In this document: positions 13,751 to 23,861 of the stretch, in pieces
How the letters are laid out: each line of letters opens with the position of its first letter
How positions within the stretch are numbered: position 1 is the first letter of the stretch
Source of the DNA: Vicugna pacos
Taxonomy: Eukaryota; Chordata; Mammalia; Artiodactyla; Camelidae
Direction: 5' to 3'
Assembly (NCBI RefSeq): GCF_048564905.1
Contig: NC_132991.1
Span: 64,673,501-64,737,500 of the forward strand
DNA: 64,000 nt
Program-made: the position numbers and the translations under genes
The notes under the pieces: generated by a model
What the model saw: the letters and a program-made list of their open reading frames with translations, nothing else
The model's database searches: none
Told to the model about the DNA's origin: nothing

Positions 13751-14024
13751 GTTTTTTTTTTTTGTATGTATGTATTTTTTTTTATTGAAGTATATAGTCA
13801 GTTTACAATGTTGTGTCAATTTCTGGTGTACAGCATAATGCTTCAATCATACATGAACATACATATATGTGTTTTCATACTCTTTTCCACCATAAGTTAC
13901 TACAAGATATTAAATATAGTTCACTGTGATATACAGTATGAACTTGTTGTTTATCTATTTTACATATATTAGTATCTGTAAATCTCGAACTCCCAATTTA
14001 TCCCTTCCCCCCATGGTAACCATA
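13751..14024 (-). mobile_element. Camelid-type L1 3' end, 5'-truncated
   Basis: Poly-T at the left, then the antisense of the cetartiodactyl L1 3' UTR (GTCAGTTTACAATGTTGTGTC, TTCTGGTGTACAGCATAATG, ending near AACTCCCAATTTATCCCTTC). A short target-site duplication based on TCTAAGAG flanks it at about 13743 and 14025. A relatively young insertion in CCNYL1 intron 1. Confidence 0.85.
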
Positions 14025-14029
14025 ATCTA

Positions 14030-15560
14030 AGAGTTTTTTAAGCACTCCAATCATTGAACTTGGCGTATCTACCACCACCACATCCCTCTCTTCATTTAGT
14101 AGCTGTATTATACAGTCATTTCAGATCTCTAAGTCTCAGTTTCTTCATCGGCAACATGGAGAATATACACAGGCTTCATTTGTGGATGGCAGGTCCAAAT
14201 GAAATATACTTGAAAATGTGTTGTAAATCTTACAAGAATTATATAAAGGTCCTACTTTGGTCTCTCATTCTACACTATCCAATTACTAACTGGTCTGTAA
14301 AAATCACTCAGAAGCTTATTTTACAGCAACAGGCAGAACAGAAGTTTTCACAAGTACTTACATGCTTTGTGTTTAAAGCTACAATTAATTCACATAATTT
14401 GTTCATTCCTTCACAATATGTGAATATTCTGACAAGGGAGTACTTCCCAGTTGCAAATCCCTGTCCATCATACGGGAATCCACAGGCTTCATTATTCTAA
14501 TTTTTTTAAAAAGTAAATAAACTCAACTAAAACTTAAATATAAGACCTATAAGACATTTCTTCTATTAAGTAATCTCTGGCATTTAAACGAAACAAAAGG
14601 GCTAGCGGAGCTTTAACATCTTCGTGACACAGTTGAATACAGTCTTTATTAAAGAGCCACCGTTGCTAGTTGAATTTTTTTTTTAATCTAGGGTCATTCC
14701 TTCCCAAAATTCTTGAGGCAAAAATCAAACATTTCTTCTACTCCCTGTCCTTCCTGACAAGCCCGCCCCACCCCCCTCCCCAGGCCGTTTAGTCTCTAGA
14801 ACTTTTACCTGAACATTCTTCTTTTTTCCTTGAACATTCTTAAAGTTGAATAGGATTCTACTGGCAGGTGGGGGGTGGGGGCAGAAAGGAGAGGGAACCA
14901 TGGAGACACTTTTCTGCAGGATCCGGCATATTAACTCCCGAAAGTTTATTTTATAAGTTAAAATCTAAATTTGTTTTCTCTCTTTTGAAACTTTTGACCA
15001 ACAGTCTCACGAATCACCCCACTTCTCCCCCAGAATAGGCAACGTGTAAATGAAGTCTGTTAAAGCTGCTGGGCTGAACACATTTGTGTCAAGGTGGGAA
15101 TTTTAAAGTAATTAGAACTCCACGAGTTTTCTTTTGGGTAAAAAACTATTCTCTGCAGCCGTGGCAGTAACGTTTCACACTGTTCACAGTTATTTTAAGC
15201 CCCCTTCCCACCATTTTCTTTCCTTCCGTGTTGAAATTACAGTTAGAAGGAGTAAAGCAGCTTCTATTAAGGCGACTGAAAACACTGAAATTTCAAGAAT
15301 TTTACTTAAAAACACCGCACAGACTTTGTCAATCTCTATTTTAAATTTAACAAATCCTAAAATGTTTCAGTTGTCCCGAGCACAAACTACCTTAACCAGT
15401 GGAAGAGTATCGTCAGGCCCTTACCTGGTTCCTTCACTTCACACCATCTGGATAGATAAGGATAGGAAGGTGGGATGGATACACCTAAGTTGGGGCATTT
15501 AAGTTTTCATTGAGAAAAGAAAGGCTATACCAAAAAGTCTTTATAGAAGTCCCACGAGAT
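14030..15560. other. CCNYL1 intron 1, right part
   Basis: A weak antisense MIR-like phrase occurs at about 14120-14200 (TCTCAGTTTCTTCATCGGCA). The rest holds no recognisable feature. Plus-strand open frames here have no family match that I can see. Confidence 0.4.
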
Positions 15561-15863
15561 GTTAAACAGAGCCACAAACAGGAAGGGCCGCGGACTGGAG
15601 GGTCTCAGGCTGGGGTGGGAAATAGGAATGGGGGAAAGGACTGGGCGTTTGGGTAGGGAAGAGAGAAAGAGGTTGGCCGGACGCGACGGGGAAGAATAAG
15701 GGGTGGGGACGCCAGGCAGAGCCAGCCTTCGTCCCCGGTGCCCAGCCCTGGGAAAGGCAGCTCAGGGCAGGAAGGAGCCCTAGGCGGCGGCTCCCTCCCG
15801 GGGGACCCTGGGGGCGATGGAGGCCAGAGGTACGCCCGAGAGCAGACGGGGCCGGCCTCTTAC

Positions 15864-16089
15864 CTTCGGGCATTTCCCGGTCGCTGATGTGCTGCAGGTG
15901 GTGTCCTTCGCCGGCTCCGAAATCCAGATCGGCGGGTTCCGCGGTAGCCGGCGCCGGCGCTACTGCCACCGCGTCCCCAGCCGCTGCCTCGTAGATCTCA
16001 GTCTCGTAGTCTAGCTCCGCCGACCCCGCGCGCCGGCCCCGCTTGGGGCTGGCATTGGGGGACACGCAACAGGACAGCGTGTTCCCCAT
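15864..16089 (-). CDS. CCNYL1: CCNYL1 coding exon 1 (N-terminus of cyclin Y-like 1)
   Basis: The exon encodes 75 residues plus one base. The protein opens MGNTLSCCVSPNASP. Gly2 is the expected N-myristoylation site and Cys7/Cys8 the expected palmitoylation sites, which in the cyclin Y family tether the cyclin to the plasma membrane, where it activates the kinases CDK14 and CDK16 (family knowledge). Next comes a low-complexity Ala/Val/Pro stretch at about residues 35-53, then the conserved HHLQHISDREMPE block at 63-75. Separate residues 5-8 (LSCC) and the insert DYETEIYE look like CCNYL1 rather than CCNY. The open frame continues into intron 1 to 15562, but the donor GTAAGA directly after codon 75 plus one base, and the in-frame exon 2, set the true end. 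The ATG at 16087-16089 has C at -3 and G at +4, a mediocre context. No other minus-strand ATG occurs between it and about 16380. Confidence 0.95.
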
Positions 16090-16368
16090 GGGCTGCCTCC
16101 GCTCCCGGCTGCCGCCGCCTTCGCTCGACCCTCGACTCCGCCACGCTCAGCAGCCGCCCCCTCCCCCAACAATGGCGCGGCCGGCACGGGTAGCCCCGGA
16201 CTATGTCGGGGCTGCGCCGCTGGTGTAGACGCGGCCTCGTTCGCTGCTGGCCAGTCCGGCCGCCGCCGGGCCCCTGGCAGGGCTCCGGCCCCGGCCGCAC
16301 CCCCGCCGCCTCGCCGCTGCCGCCTCCCTGGAGTCAACTAGTCTGTGAGGGCGGTGACCAACCCTGCT

Positions 16369-16377
16369 TATTTAAAA
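16369..16377 (-). promoter_or_regulatory. TATA-like box for CCNYL1
   Basis: Read on the minus strand the site is TTTTAAATA, a TATA-like element in otherwise GC-rich DNA. A start about 25-31 nt downstream would fall near 16340-16350 and give a 5' UTR of about 250-260 nt without any AUG. CpG-island promoters often lack a used TATA box, so the assignment is tentative. Confidence 0.4.
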
Positions 16378-16538
16378 GGGGTGGGGATCCGACAAACGCT
16401 GAGACGTGCAGCCACTGCCGGGAGAGAGCGCGACCAGAGCTCCTCCTCCTTCCGCTGCCGCCTCTCGACTGAAACCCGCTAGCCTGGGCCAGCACTTGCC
16501 AACCGGAACGCGTCCTTCGATCACCTGGTTACGACGGA

Positions 16539-16543
16539 CCAAT
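16539..16543 (+). promoter_or_regulatory. CCAAT box (NF-Y-type)
   Basis: The plus strand reads GGACCAATCACG, a good NF-Y core context, about 190 bp upstream of the inferred CCNYL1 start. NF-Y works in either orientation. Confidence 0.45.
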
Positions 16544-16585
16544 CACGACCAGAATTCCCTCCACGCGCCCGCCTTAGAGAGCAGG

Positions 16586-16596
16586 CACGTGACTCA
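16586..16596 (+). promoter_or_regulatory. Overlapping E-box and AP-1-like site
   Basis: The sequence CACGTGACTCA fuses a palindromic E-box (16586-16591; USF, MYC or TFEB class) with TGACTCA (16590-16596; AP-1 or NRF2-half class), sharing two bases. It lies just upstream of the GC-box cluster. Binding is inferred from motif match only. Confidence 0.4.
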
Positions 16597-16600
16597 CAAT

Positions 16601-16649
16601 GCCCCGCCCCGCCCCGCAGCTGCCCCGCCCCGCGGCTGCCCCGCCCCCC
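16601..16649 (+). promoter_or_regulatory. GC-box cluster (SP/KLF-type)
   Basis: At least five CCCCGCCCC-like motifs occur in about 50 bp, arranged as two imperfect repeats of a GCTGCCCCGCCCCGC unit. This is a typical SP1/KLF cluster at a CpG-island promoter. Confidence 0.55.
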
Positions 16650-16836
16650 TCGCGGCGCGCCCGGGACTCCGGTTTCCATTCATCGCGCGCGGCTGTAAGC
16701 TTTCCGGTACTGCGGGAAGCGCCACGGGCGTTTGTTAATGGAAGCTGTCCTGGGTCAGTGGGCTCTATAGAAGGCACCCGTTAGTAAAGTCAAGAGCCAG
16801 TTGCGTTAGCAACTCGGTTTCACCGGGTCTGACAGC

Positions 16837-16843
16837 TGACTCA
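16837..16843 (+). promoter_or_regulatory. Distal TGACTCA motif
   Basis: A second perfect AP-1 consensus, embedded in GCTGACTCATTT, lies about 250 bp upstream of the first. A heptamer also occurs by chance, so support is weak. Confidence 0.2.
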
Positions 16844-17014
16844 TTTGATGTATTGCTCACCGAACTTATTTACACCCGAATTGTTGACCGTTTTTATAAC
16901 TGAATGCTCCTCCTGTCCTGCCTTCCAGAGAGTGTTAGTTTCCGCCTGCAGTTTTACCATAGCAACCCCCAGGACCCTGGTCCTACTCTCAATAAAGAGC
17001 TGTGTCTGTGTCTT

Positions 17015-17095
17015 GAATGAGACTGGAGGACACGTCACCCCTCCACTTCCTCATCCGTAAAATAGGGACCGAACTCGTCCCTCCCACCTCTGAAA
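17015..17095 (-). mobile_element. MIR SINE fragment
   Basis: CTTCCTCATCCGTAAAATAGGGA is the antisense of the MIR core block 'tcccattttacagatgaggaaac'. Confidence 0.6.
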
Positions 17096-17254
17096 TGCTG
17101 GGATTCAGCAACTCGCTTTTCTCGCTTGTTTCTCCCTTCCACGGCCGGAGCTTCCAGGTTTTCCTCCTTTCGCCAACGAAAACGCATAAAGCACGATTTT
17201 CTGATAGAATTGAGAGTCACAAAGTGGTGTACCACGGTCTTGATTTGATGAATA

Positions 17255-17450
17255 TGTAACGATAGTTAATATTTGGCAAACATTAACTATGCGCCCGACG
17301 CCGTTCCAAGTGAGGTACTCACTTAACCCTCGAACAGAAAACCCTCATTTTACAGATTTTACAGAAGTTAAGTAGCGTTCCCAAGGTCACATGATTGCTC
17401 AGGGGTGTGGCCAGGATCTGATCCCAGATAGTGTGGATCCTCCACCAAAG
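17255..17450 (+). mobile_element. MIR SINE
   Basis: Consensus blocks in order: TAGTTAATATTTGGCAAACA, CATTTTACAGATTTTACAGA, AGTTAAGTAGCGTTCCCAAG, GGTCACATGATTGCTCAG. Nearly full length. Confidence 0.75.
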
Positions 17451-17589
17451 ACAATTTACTGTGATTATCAGAAAATAAAGATAGAAGGCAAATTTGGTTG
17501 GAAGTGAAGTAGTGTATTAGGATTTTAGTTTTTTAAGGAGGAACAATTTTTTGATACGGATTTTTAAAGGTTTTCCCTTCATTCAAATT

Positions 17590-18190
17590 GATGAGTCCCT
17601 TCTATGTTCCAGGCACTGTGTGTCAGAACAGCCCTGCCCTCAGTGAGCTCAACGAACAGAAAAAACAAAGGCTTAGAAAGTCCTATTGTGAGGTCACACT
17701 GCTGCAAAGTACTTGAACCTGAAATTCAAACCCTAACCCCAAAGTAGATGCTGGAGTAAAGAGTGAATTTTTTTTTGCAGAAACATGAGAGCCACTGAAT
17801 GTTGTGAAGTTAAGGAGTCACTATCAGGTGGTTTGAAGTGAGGTCACTCTGGACAATAAGGAGGGTTGAAGGAAGCAACAAGACCACTTAAGGAACTTTA
17901 TATTCATCTAAGAGAGGAGTGAGGGTTCAAACTAAGGGCAGTGGCAGAGACTGGAGTGGAAGGAAAGGATTTGAAGTCATTTGGGAGGTACAAAAGAAGT
18001 GCTCGGTGACTAGCTATGGAGAGAGAGAGATAAAAGGGGGGCAAACATGAGCTGCTAGGGTTCTGGCTTAGGGAACTAAGTAGAGAGCAGTGACTTTCTC
18101 CTAGATGGAGAATGCAGCAAGAGGAAGAGGTTTGCGGAGGAAGATGATTTTGGGCTCTGTCAAGTGGAACATGGAAATAGAGCTTCTCTG
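17590..18190 (-). mobile_element. L2 LINE fragment (antisense)
   Basis: Begins with TATGTTCCAGGCACTGTGTG and CCTGCCCTCAGTGAGCTCAA, the antisense of the L2 3' end. It continues with purine-rich phrases such as GGAGTCACTATCAGG and GTGAGGTCACTCTGG that match antisense L2 further upstream. Confidence 0.5.
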
Positions 18191-18219
18191 GTTGAAAGTT
18201 GGATGTAAACCTCTGTAGA

Positions 18220-18400
18220 CTAAGTCTATTTTGTGATAGCCCAACTTACATTTTTGAAAATAATACACATATTAAATCAACCAAAAAATGTGCTTGGAGA
18301 AATTTCCTAATGATGACATCTAAGAATATCACATTTTGCATGGAACAACTTGGAATCTATGGTTTTAGTAAACGAGACCTCCTCTGTAAAATAAAATTTT
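18220..18400 (+). repeat. Copy 1 of an unrecognised dispersed repeat
   Basis: About 180 bp similar to 23095-23285. Shared phrases in the same order are ATTTTGTGAT, CCAACTTA, CTAAGAAT and ACTT(G/A)GAATCTATGGTTT. I do not recognise the family. Confidence 0.5.
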
Positions 18401-18424
18401 AAAGGAAAACAACATTAAAAATTG

Positions 18425-18520
18425 TATTGTCATTAGAGTATATATGTCATTAGAGTATATAGAGTATATACAAATGTATATTATATACATTAGAGTATAT
18501 AATATTGTCATTAGAAGCCC
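18425..18520. repeat. AT-rich degenerate tandem repeat
   Basis: The phrase TCATTAGAGTATATA and parts of it recur about four times. Confidence 0.6.
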
Positions 18521-18555
18521 TGGTATAGAAGTGATTGCCTTGAGAAGAAGTATAT

Positions 18556-18615
18556 AATAAAGGAAGGAAGATAGGTAGGTAGGAAGAAAGGGAGGAAGGA
18601 AGAAAGGGAGGAGAC
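18556..18615. repeat. Purine-rich GGAA/GGTA simple repeat
   Basis: GGAAGGAAGATAGGTAGGTA followed by AAGAAAGGGAGGAAGG units; an all-purine tract on the plus strand. Confidence 0.75.
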
Positions 18616-18719
18616 CTCGAGAAAAGGGAGATTTAAGTGGCATTTAAGTGAAGCCTGCCAGGGTGAGCAGTGGAAGTCAAGGAGCCTGAGTATTAATCAG
18701 GAATGGCTGATCAGGTGAG

Positions 18720-18805
18720 TCCCATGAGGGAAGGGATCACATCTGCCTCCCATTTCTGGGACAGCAGAACCTAGCACAGTATCTGGCCAGTAGACACTCC
18801 ATTCG
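18720..18805 (+). mobile_element. L2 3' end fragment
   Basis: GAGGGAAGGGATCACATCTG then CCTAGCACAGTATCTGGCC follow the L2 3' terminal consensus. Confidence 0.6.
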
Positions 18806-18934
18806 TAATTCCCTAAACAGAGTCCAGTGCTGTCCAGAGAACAGGAAGGCTACAAATATCACTGGCTGTGGCATGTGATTGGGGATGTGCACCAGCCGGA
18901 AGGCAGGCAGTGAGTAAAGAAATGAATGGGCGGT

Positions 18935-19300
18935 GAGAAAGTGAAGACAGGGATTCTCTTCTTAAACATTTGGCTGAGAAGAGATATGTGGTAGTAACGA
19001 GAAGGAGATGTATAGTTAAGAATGCTTTTTTCTTAAAGATGGAAAAAAATATGAGTAATATTTATATGTTAAAGGGTAAGAGCCAATGGAGACAAAAGGA
19101 CTTTGAAGTTGGAGGAGATGGGAGAATTGACAGAGCAAGGTCTCCAAGAAGGCACAAGTGGATGCCCTCCAGAGCAGGCACAGATTAGCTTTGGACTGAG
19201 AGAAAGGCAAGGAAGGAGAGAGGACCTGGGTGACCACAGAGATATTTCTAGTAGAGGAGAGGTTTAGGAAGAGCTCATCTGATGACCTCTATTTTTCTCT
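18935..19300. repeat. Purine-rich ancient repeat, family unresolved
   Basis: Phrases such as GGCTGAGAAGAGATATG and GGTCTCCAAGAAGGCACAAG resemble a widespread ancient mammalian repeat that I cannot name with confidence. No convincing coding product. Confidence 0.3.
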
Positions 19301-22000
19301 ATAATAATAGGCTTCTATTTGGAAAGCTACTCTGGAAAAGAGAGGATAATGTGTAGAGAGAAGTTTACTTCAGAAAAGATCAGTATACCTAACAAAAACC
19401 AAATCATATTTTCCCCCAAAGGTGGGTAAATTGAAAAGGAATTTGAGCAAAAACCAAGGAGCTCAAGTATAAATAGGTATGTTACAAAAGTGGAAGATGG
19501 GAACTATTTGTTCCTCCAAATAGTTAACATAAATAGCAACAACTTTGGGGGGAAAGAATTTGAAAAATTAAGAAGAAAATGACATGTAAGTGCAAAATGT
19601 GTGACCATTTACAAACCCCTTAGTCACATAAGAGACCAAAAAAAGACCAGAGGGAGTATTTTCCTTTATTAAAAGGGTACCAAGAGAAAAAGGTCATCTC
19701 AAAAATCAGGGAAGCAGGGATGATTATATTTAAAGGTTTGAGGGACAAAAATAGGAAATATACTGAAATGTGGAAACCACAGTGGAATGAGAAAGGATTC
19801 AATGAAGTTCAGTTTCAGTAAACAGCATCTTGTTAAATCCTTAGGACCCAGTAACTACATTCCACGATAATAATAATATTGTCTAAAGTCCTAGGAATGT
19901 CACTAGATACCATTTTGAATGATTCTTGTAGATTTGAGACAATGCCTAAAATTAGGTTACAAAATAGTGGCTGCATTTAACAACAGACACATACAAAAAT
20001 AGATATGCATGACCTTGAAAATTAAAGAATTTTAAACTTGCTAAGAAGGAAAAAATATTGGGAATCATCGTTATGAAAATAGGTTTGAAAATATTTTGTT
20101 TCAAGAGAACAGAAAGCATTAAGAAAAAAACCCTATCCTACTATGACAGTGGCAAGTCTGGAAGAGCAAAGGGACTAACGCTATTCCATCTTGAGTATTA
20201 TGACTAGCTGTTCTTCATGTACATTTTTTTTTCTGGACATAGGGCCTACTCTTACTGTCATATTCTCAAAGGCACAAAAAAAGTTAAGAATTACTGTTAT
20301 ACCTGATTAGATGTGGAACAACTTGATTTCTCTCATTCCTAACTTTGGAACATTGTGATCCAGATGTTTTACTAAGTGGGCCCTTTGATGGTACAGGTAG
20401 TCATATTGTAGTAAACTATCCAGTGTCTCTTCCACCTGTCTTTTCCCACTCCTTCTGAACTGTTCTTTCACCTTCTCTCTTCTCACAGCATCTAGATTTC
20501 TTTCTGCCAATGAGTCTGTTGAGATGAGAATGCTGATTCATTTGAAATGATGCTCTGAAAAAAAGAAAAAAGGTGTTAGTAAGCCATACCATCAGGGCAG
20601 GTAATGCTCATTGAACAGGTCAGTTCTGGCCCCAAATGTCCACTGTGGTTACATTTTCAAACATCAGGGCATATCCTGAGACAAGTTCTAGGAAGGTCTG
20701 GAAGTTTTAGGAGAGACTAGGAGTTTCCTTTTGCCTTTTGGGGAACTTTACTTTTCTTTGCCATTTAATAGTTTACTTGCTTCCATTTTCATTTGTCTAA
20801 GTGCTATAGAAAATCTAAAGTCTTTCTCAGCCCACTGCTGGTGCTTCCTCAGATCACCCCTGAGTCGGGGTAGAAGAGCCTTTCTCTTCTGGAAGTGCCC
20901 TGTTCAAGCTCCTGGTTTTCTAAAGCAGATGCCAGCTCTGCTTCCAGCTCCAAAGACTGTAACAGCATGCGGTCTGCACTCAATGAGTTTTGTAAGAGAG
21001 CTACCCTCTACACTTGCCCAGGAAATAAACTCACTGCCAAATCCATTTAGAACAAGGCAGGGTACAAAAAAAAAGCAAAAAAAAAAAAAAGCATTAAATG
21101 CTTTCAATTGCTTTTTCCTAATCATGCCAAGACTCCTTTTCCCCCTAGCATTTCCATGTTTCACTATTTCCCCTTGTTTCCTTTGTGTGACATCGTGGTA
21201 CATTAAAGTGTACACTTTCACCCTCTTGAAATGGAATCCTTGGCCAAGTTGCCTTACTGAAGTTAGAACCAACTTCTTGTAGTGATTAAACATATTCCCC
21301 TCAGTTTCTTCCAGTAGCCTTTTTGACAGCAGCCTCATCAAATGAAGCTGATGTGAAAAACACTGTAGGAGGAGGAGTTTCATTCAACCTGACAGCAGGG
21401 AAAAGTTTGAAGATGTCTTTTTAACCAAATTTGTCTCCTAGAAACAAAGCTTTTAGGACATGAACTTTTCCTCACCGTGGCTCCATCAGCCTACTTTGGA
21501 GACAAATCAGCTTTTATCCTCATCGCATGGCATCCACCCTGGAATACCTCTGGAATTTTTCTATCAGAAGGGATTAGAGTAGACTGGATGGAGGTAGGGG
21601 CCAGGGATCTTGTCTTAAGAGTCACATTTGAATAGAAAGCACACTTTAGAAAAAGCCAACAACTTAGATTACAGTTGGTGGGGGTGGGGGGTGGGTGCTA
21701 AGGCCTTGGCCCCTCCGCTGAGCAAGCCTGGCTTCTGTAGGGTGCTCACCTGATGAGTCTCGGTTGAGCAGTGCCGTACACCCATGAGCTGTTTCTTTTC
21801 AGTCGTACTTACCACACAGATAAAATACTCCTCTGAAAATAAAACTCCGGGTGTGCAATCAATGCTTTGCCCAGGAGAGGCAAAGAAAAGCTGAGACCAC
21901 AGGAGCAGCTGCCCTGCCCTCTGCAAGCAGAGTTTGCTGTGCCCCACCTTGGCCATCTGGTAAACCTCTACTCATGCTCTGAGGTTCTCAAACAGAGCCT
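19300..22000. other. Intergenic, mostly unassigned
   Basis: A possible hAT-type MITE remnant lies at about 20222-20310. The open frame at 20731-21282 starts with TTG, runs into a lysine run coded by an A-tract, and resembles nothing known to me. No gene is supported. Confidence 0.4.
20222..20310 (-). mobile_element. Possible hAT-Charlie-type MITE end
   Basis: On the minus strand the sequence reads AGTAATTCTTAACTTTTTTT then GTGCCTTTGAGAAT, resembling the terminal block shared by MER/Charlie nonautonomous elements. Confidence 0.35.
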
Positions 22001-22265
22001 CCTCTGCAATGCTTCTCTGACCTCCTTGAGGCTGTGAGATTCTGCATCTTCAGTACAATCAGCTCCTTCTGTAAACCCTTACTATATACCAGCCTTGTAT
22101 TACCTTGTAGGATAGTTGGTTACTTGTTTGACATCCTCATTAAACTAGGCACTCCCCTGAGGACAGAACTATTTTATTCAGCTTTTTGGTATCCCTGGCA
22201 CTAAGTACAATGCCTGGCTTGCAGCTGTCTCAATACATTTTTCTTGAATGAACAGATAAATGAAT
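22000..22265 (+). mobile_element. L2 3' end
   Basis: TGCTTCTCTGACCTCC, ACTCCCCTGAGGACAGAACT, CTGGCACTAAGTACAATGCC and TTGAATGAACAGATAAATGA follow the L2 3' terminus in order. Confidence 0.75.
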
Positions 22266-22399
22266 GAAAAAGCTGAATTGAGAGTACCAACAACCACAAT
22301 TTGAGAATGGTTATAATTGTTCTTTATTTTTCAATCTTCTCCATTCTCTTTTGTGCCTCTGCTTCTAGTTTCTGTTCCCCTATTGCATTTTAAAAAACA

Positions 22400-22750
22400 G
22401 CCATTTTCTAATGCTCACCATTTTATAGGTCAGGAAATCAGGCAGGGCACAGTGGGGACTGCTCACCCCTGCTCCAGGACAGCTGGGGCCTCAGCTGGAG
22501 TGGATCTAGCACCTGGCCGTGGCTGAGATGGCTCACATGGGGGCCACCCAGCTGGAGTGTCTGTCCTGGCTGGCAGCTGGGTTCCTCATTTCCCCTCCAT
22601 GGCTTGTCTCCTAAGGCTGGATTGTTCATTGTGGCTTCCTCATGCTCATGTCAGGTGCCTGGCCTGCGAAGGCTGGGACATCTGGGACTGGCTGGCCATC
22701 TCTGACCATGCGGTGGTCCTGAGTAGTCAGATTTGTTGCTGGACACAGAT
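22400..22750 (-). mobile_element. Ancient LTR-like fossil (probably MaLR class)
   Basis: TATAGGTCAGGAAATCAGGCAG, followed by GC-rich CTCAGCTGG phrases, resembles the antisense of an ancient MaLR-like solo LTR. Diverged fossil with no internal region; family uncertain. Confidence 0.35.
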
Positions 22751-23094
22751 ATGTAATCCTAGTGTGTTTCACTTCTCTGGTAAACACATTAATCTAAAAA
22801 TATGGGGGAGAAAAGGGGAGGTGTGGTGAGCAACATTCCTTCAATTAGAAAGAAAAAAAAACCCACAAAGCCAATTTCTTCAGTGTTAAGATCATCCAGA
22901 CCATCACCTTACAATGGATTATGCTAAACTTACTGTAACCAAATCTAAGTCTTACGCACTACCTGCCATTTAAATAGTCCCTTCCCTCCCCCACCCCCAC
23001 TGTGGTCTCTGAGTTTTTTAGTAGCTAGAAAGAACCTAGATTTCTGCAGGTGCTTTCAGAAACAAATTTGCCATAGGTTAAGGCATTTTGTGAT

Positions 23095-23285
23095 GGCCAT
23101 TTGGCCATTTTGTGATGTTCCAACTTATATGTTTAAAGATAACATACAGTACATTCAGTCAAGTGGAGGAGAGTGATAGGGGGAATTCCCTAAAGTTTCC
23201 ATGCTAAGAATGTCTTATTTTTCTAGTGATTACTTTGATAAAGCAACTTAGAATCTATGGTTTCTATGTATCCTATGTAAAAATG
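23095..23285 (+). repeat. Copy 2 of an unrecognised dispersed repeat
   Basis: Similar in order and phrasing to 18220-18400, 4.9 kb away in the same orientation. See that entry. Confidence 0.5.
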
Positions 23286-23534
23286 AAACCACTGATTGAA
23301 AACAAGACTCTGGATGTTTACTTTTATCTAGCAATTTCCATGTGAATGTGCACTGTGAAGTGCTTGACATGCATAAACTGATACCCACAAAACTCCCATG
23401 ATACAGTAATATGAAAGCCCCTCCGGGAAACTCTCCACGTGGGACCAAAGGGCTGGCTGACCCCATGACATAAGGCTCTTCCCTTCTCCTGGGAAACAGA
23501 CAGAATGAACATGCTGTTTGCTCTTGCCTATTTT

Positions 23535-23861
23535 TTTATTTTAAAAACAACTTTATTGTGGTATAATTTCTGTACAGTAAACTACACATATTTCAGATGT
23601 ACAATTTGAGGAATGTTGATAGATGTGTACACCTATGAAACCACCACCACAATCAAGGTAAATAACATTTCCATCACCCCCCAAGAGGTGCAAATTTCGA
23701 ACTCCCAATTTATCCCTTCCCACCCCCTTTACCCCCTGGTAACCGTAAGTTTCCTTCTCTACGTCTGAGTCTGTTTCTGTTCTGTAAGTAATTTTATTTG
23801 TGTTTCTTTTTTAGATTCCACATATAAGTGATATCATATGGCATTTTTCTTTCTCTTTCTG
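23535..23861 (-). mobile_element. 5'-truncated L1 with an older-type 3' UTR
   Basis: T-rich left end, then antisense L1M/MA-type 3' UTR (TTTATTGTGGTATAATTTCT, CCACCACCACAATCAAGG), joining at about 23690 to the block CGAACTCCCAATTTATCCCT shared with young camelid L1s, and ending near ATATAAGTGATATCATATGG. An imperfect duplication (GCTCTTGCCTATTTTT / GCCCTTGCCTGTTTTT) flanks it, so it is one insertion. Confidence 0.75.

Larger units (their letters stand above)
1..16350 (-). other. CCNYL1: CCNYL1 gene, 5' part (coding exons 1-3 and introns)
   Basis: Three coding exons on the minus strand join in frame into the N-terminal 112 residues of cyclin Y-like 1. Intron 1 spans 5673-15863, intron 2 spans 3703-5597, and intron 3 runs from 3667 off the left edge. 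Splice phases are 1, 1 and 0, and every donor reads GTAAG. The cyclin-box exons are not here: I looked on the minus strand of 1-3660 for the next conserved segment, which should encode a KYSSCSTIFLDD-like motif, and did not find it. The right limit is inferred from a TATA-like element. From memory, in human the neighbour upstream of CCNYL1 is METTL21A, transcribed divergently at some distance, which fits the gene-poor 48 kb seen here. Confidence 0.9.
15780..16690 (-). promoter_or_regulatory. CCNYL1: CpG island spanning CCNYL1 exon 1, 5' UTR and promoter
   Basis: CpG dinucleotides are frequent and GC content is very high here, against an AT-rich surround. The island covers coding exon 1, a 5' UTR of roughly 250 nt inferred from the TATA-like box, and the proximal promoter. 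Open frames on both strands inside it are GC-driven shadows and several begin at GTG or TTG. Such an island usually marks a widely expressed gene. Exact island limits and the transcription start were not measured. Confidence 0.85.

Noticed and set aside
15562-15863. Continuation of the CCNYL1 exon 1 frame to a stop at 15562
   Set aside because: The perfect GTAAGA donor at 15863 and the in-frame exon 2 show that this is intron read-through. An intron-retained short form is possible but unsupported.
15998-16784. Overlapping open frames on both strands of the CpG island
   Set aside because: GC-rich DNA has few stops. These frames have arginine/proline/alanine composition and several start at GTG or TTG.
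20731-21282. A 183-codon plus-strand open frame
   Set aside because: It opens with TTG, includes a lysine run from an A-tract, and shows no protein family features.
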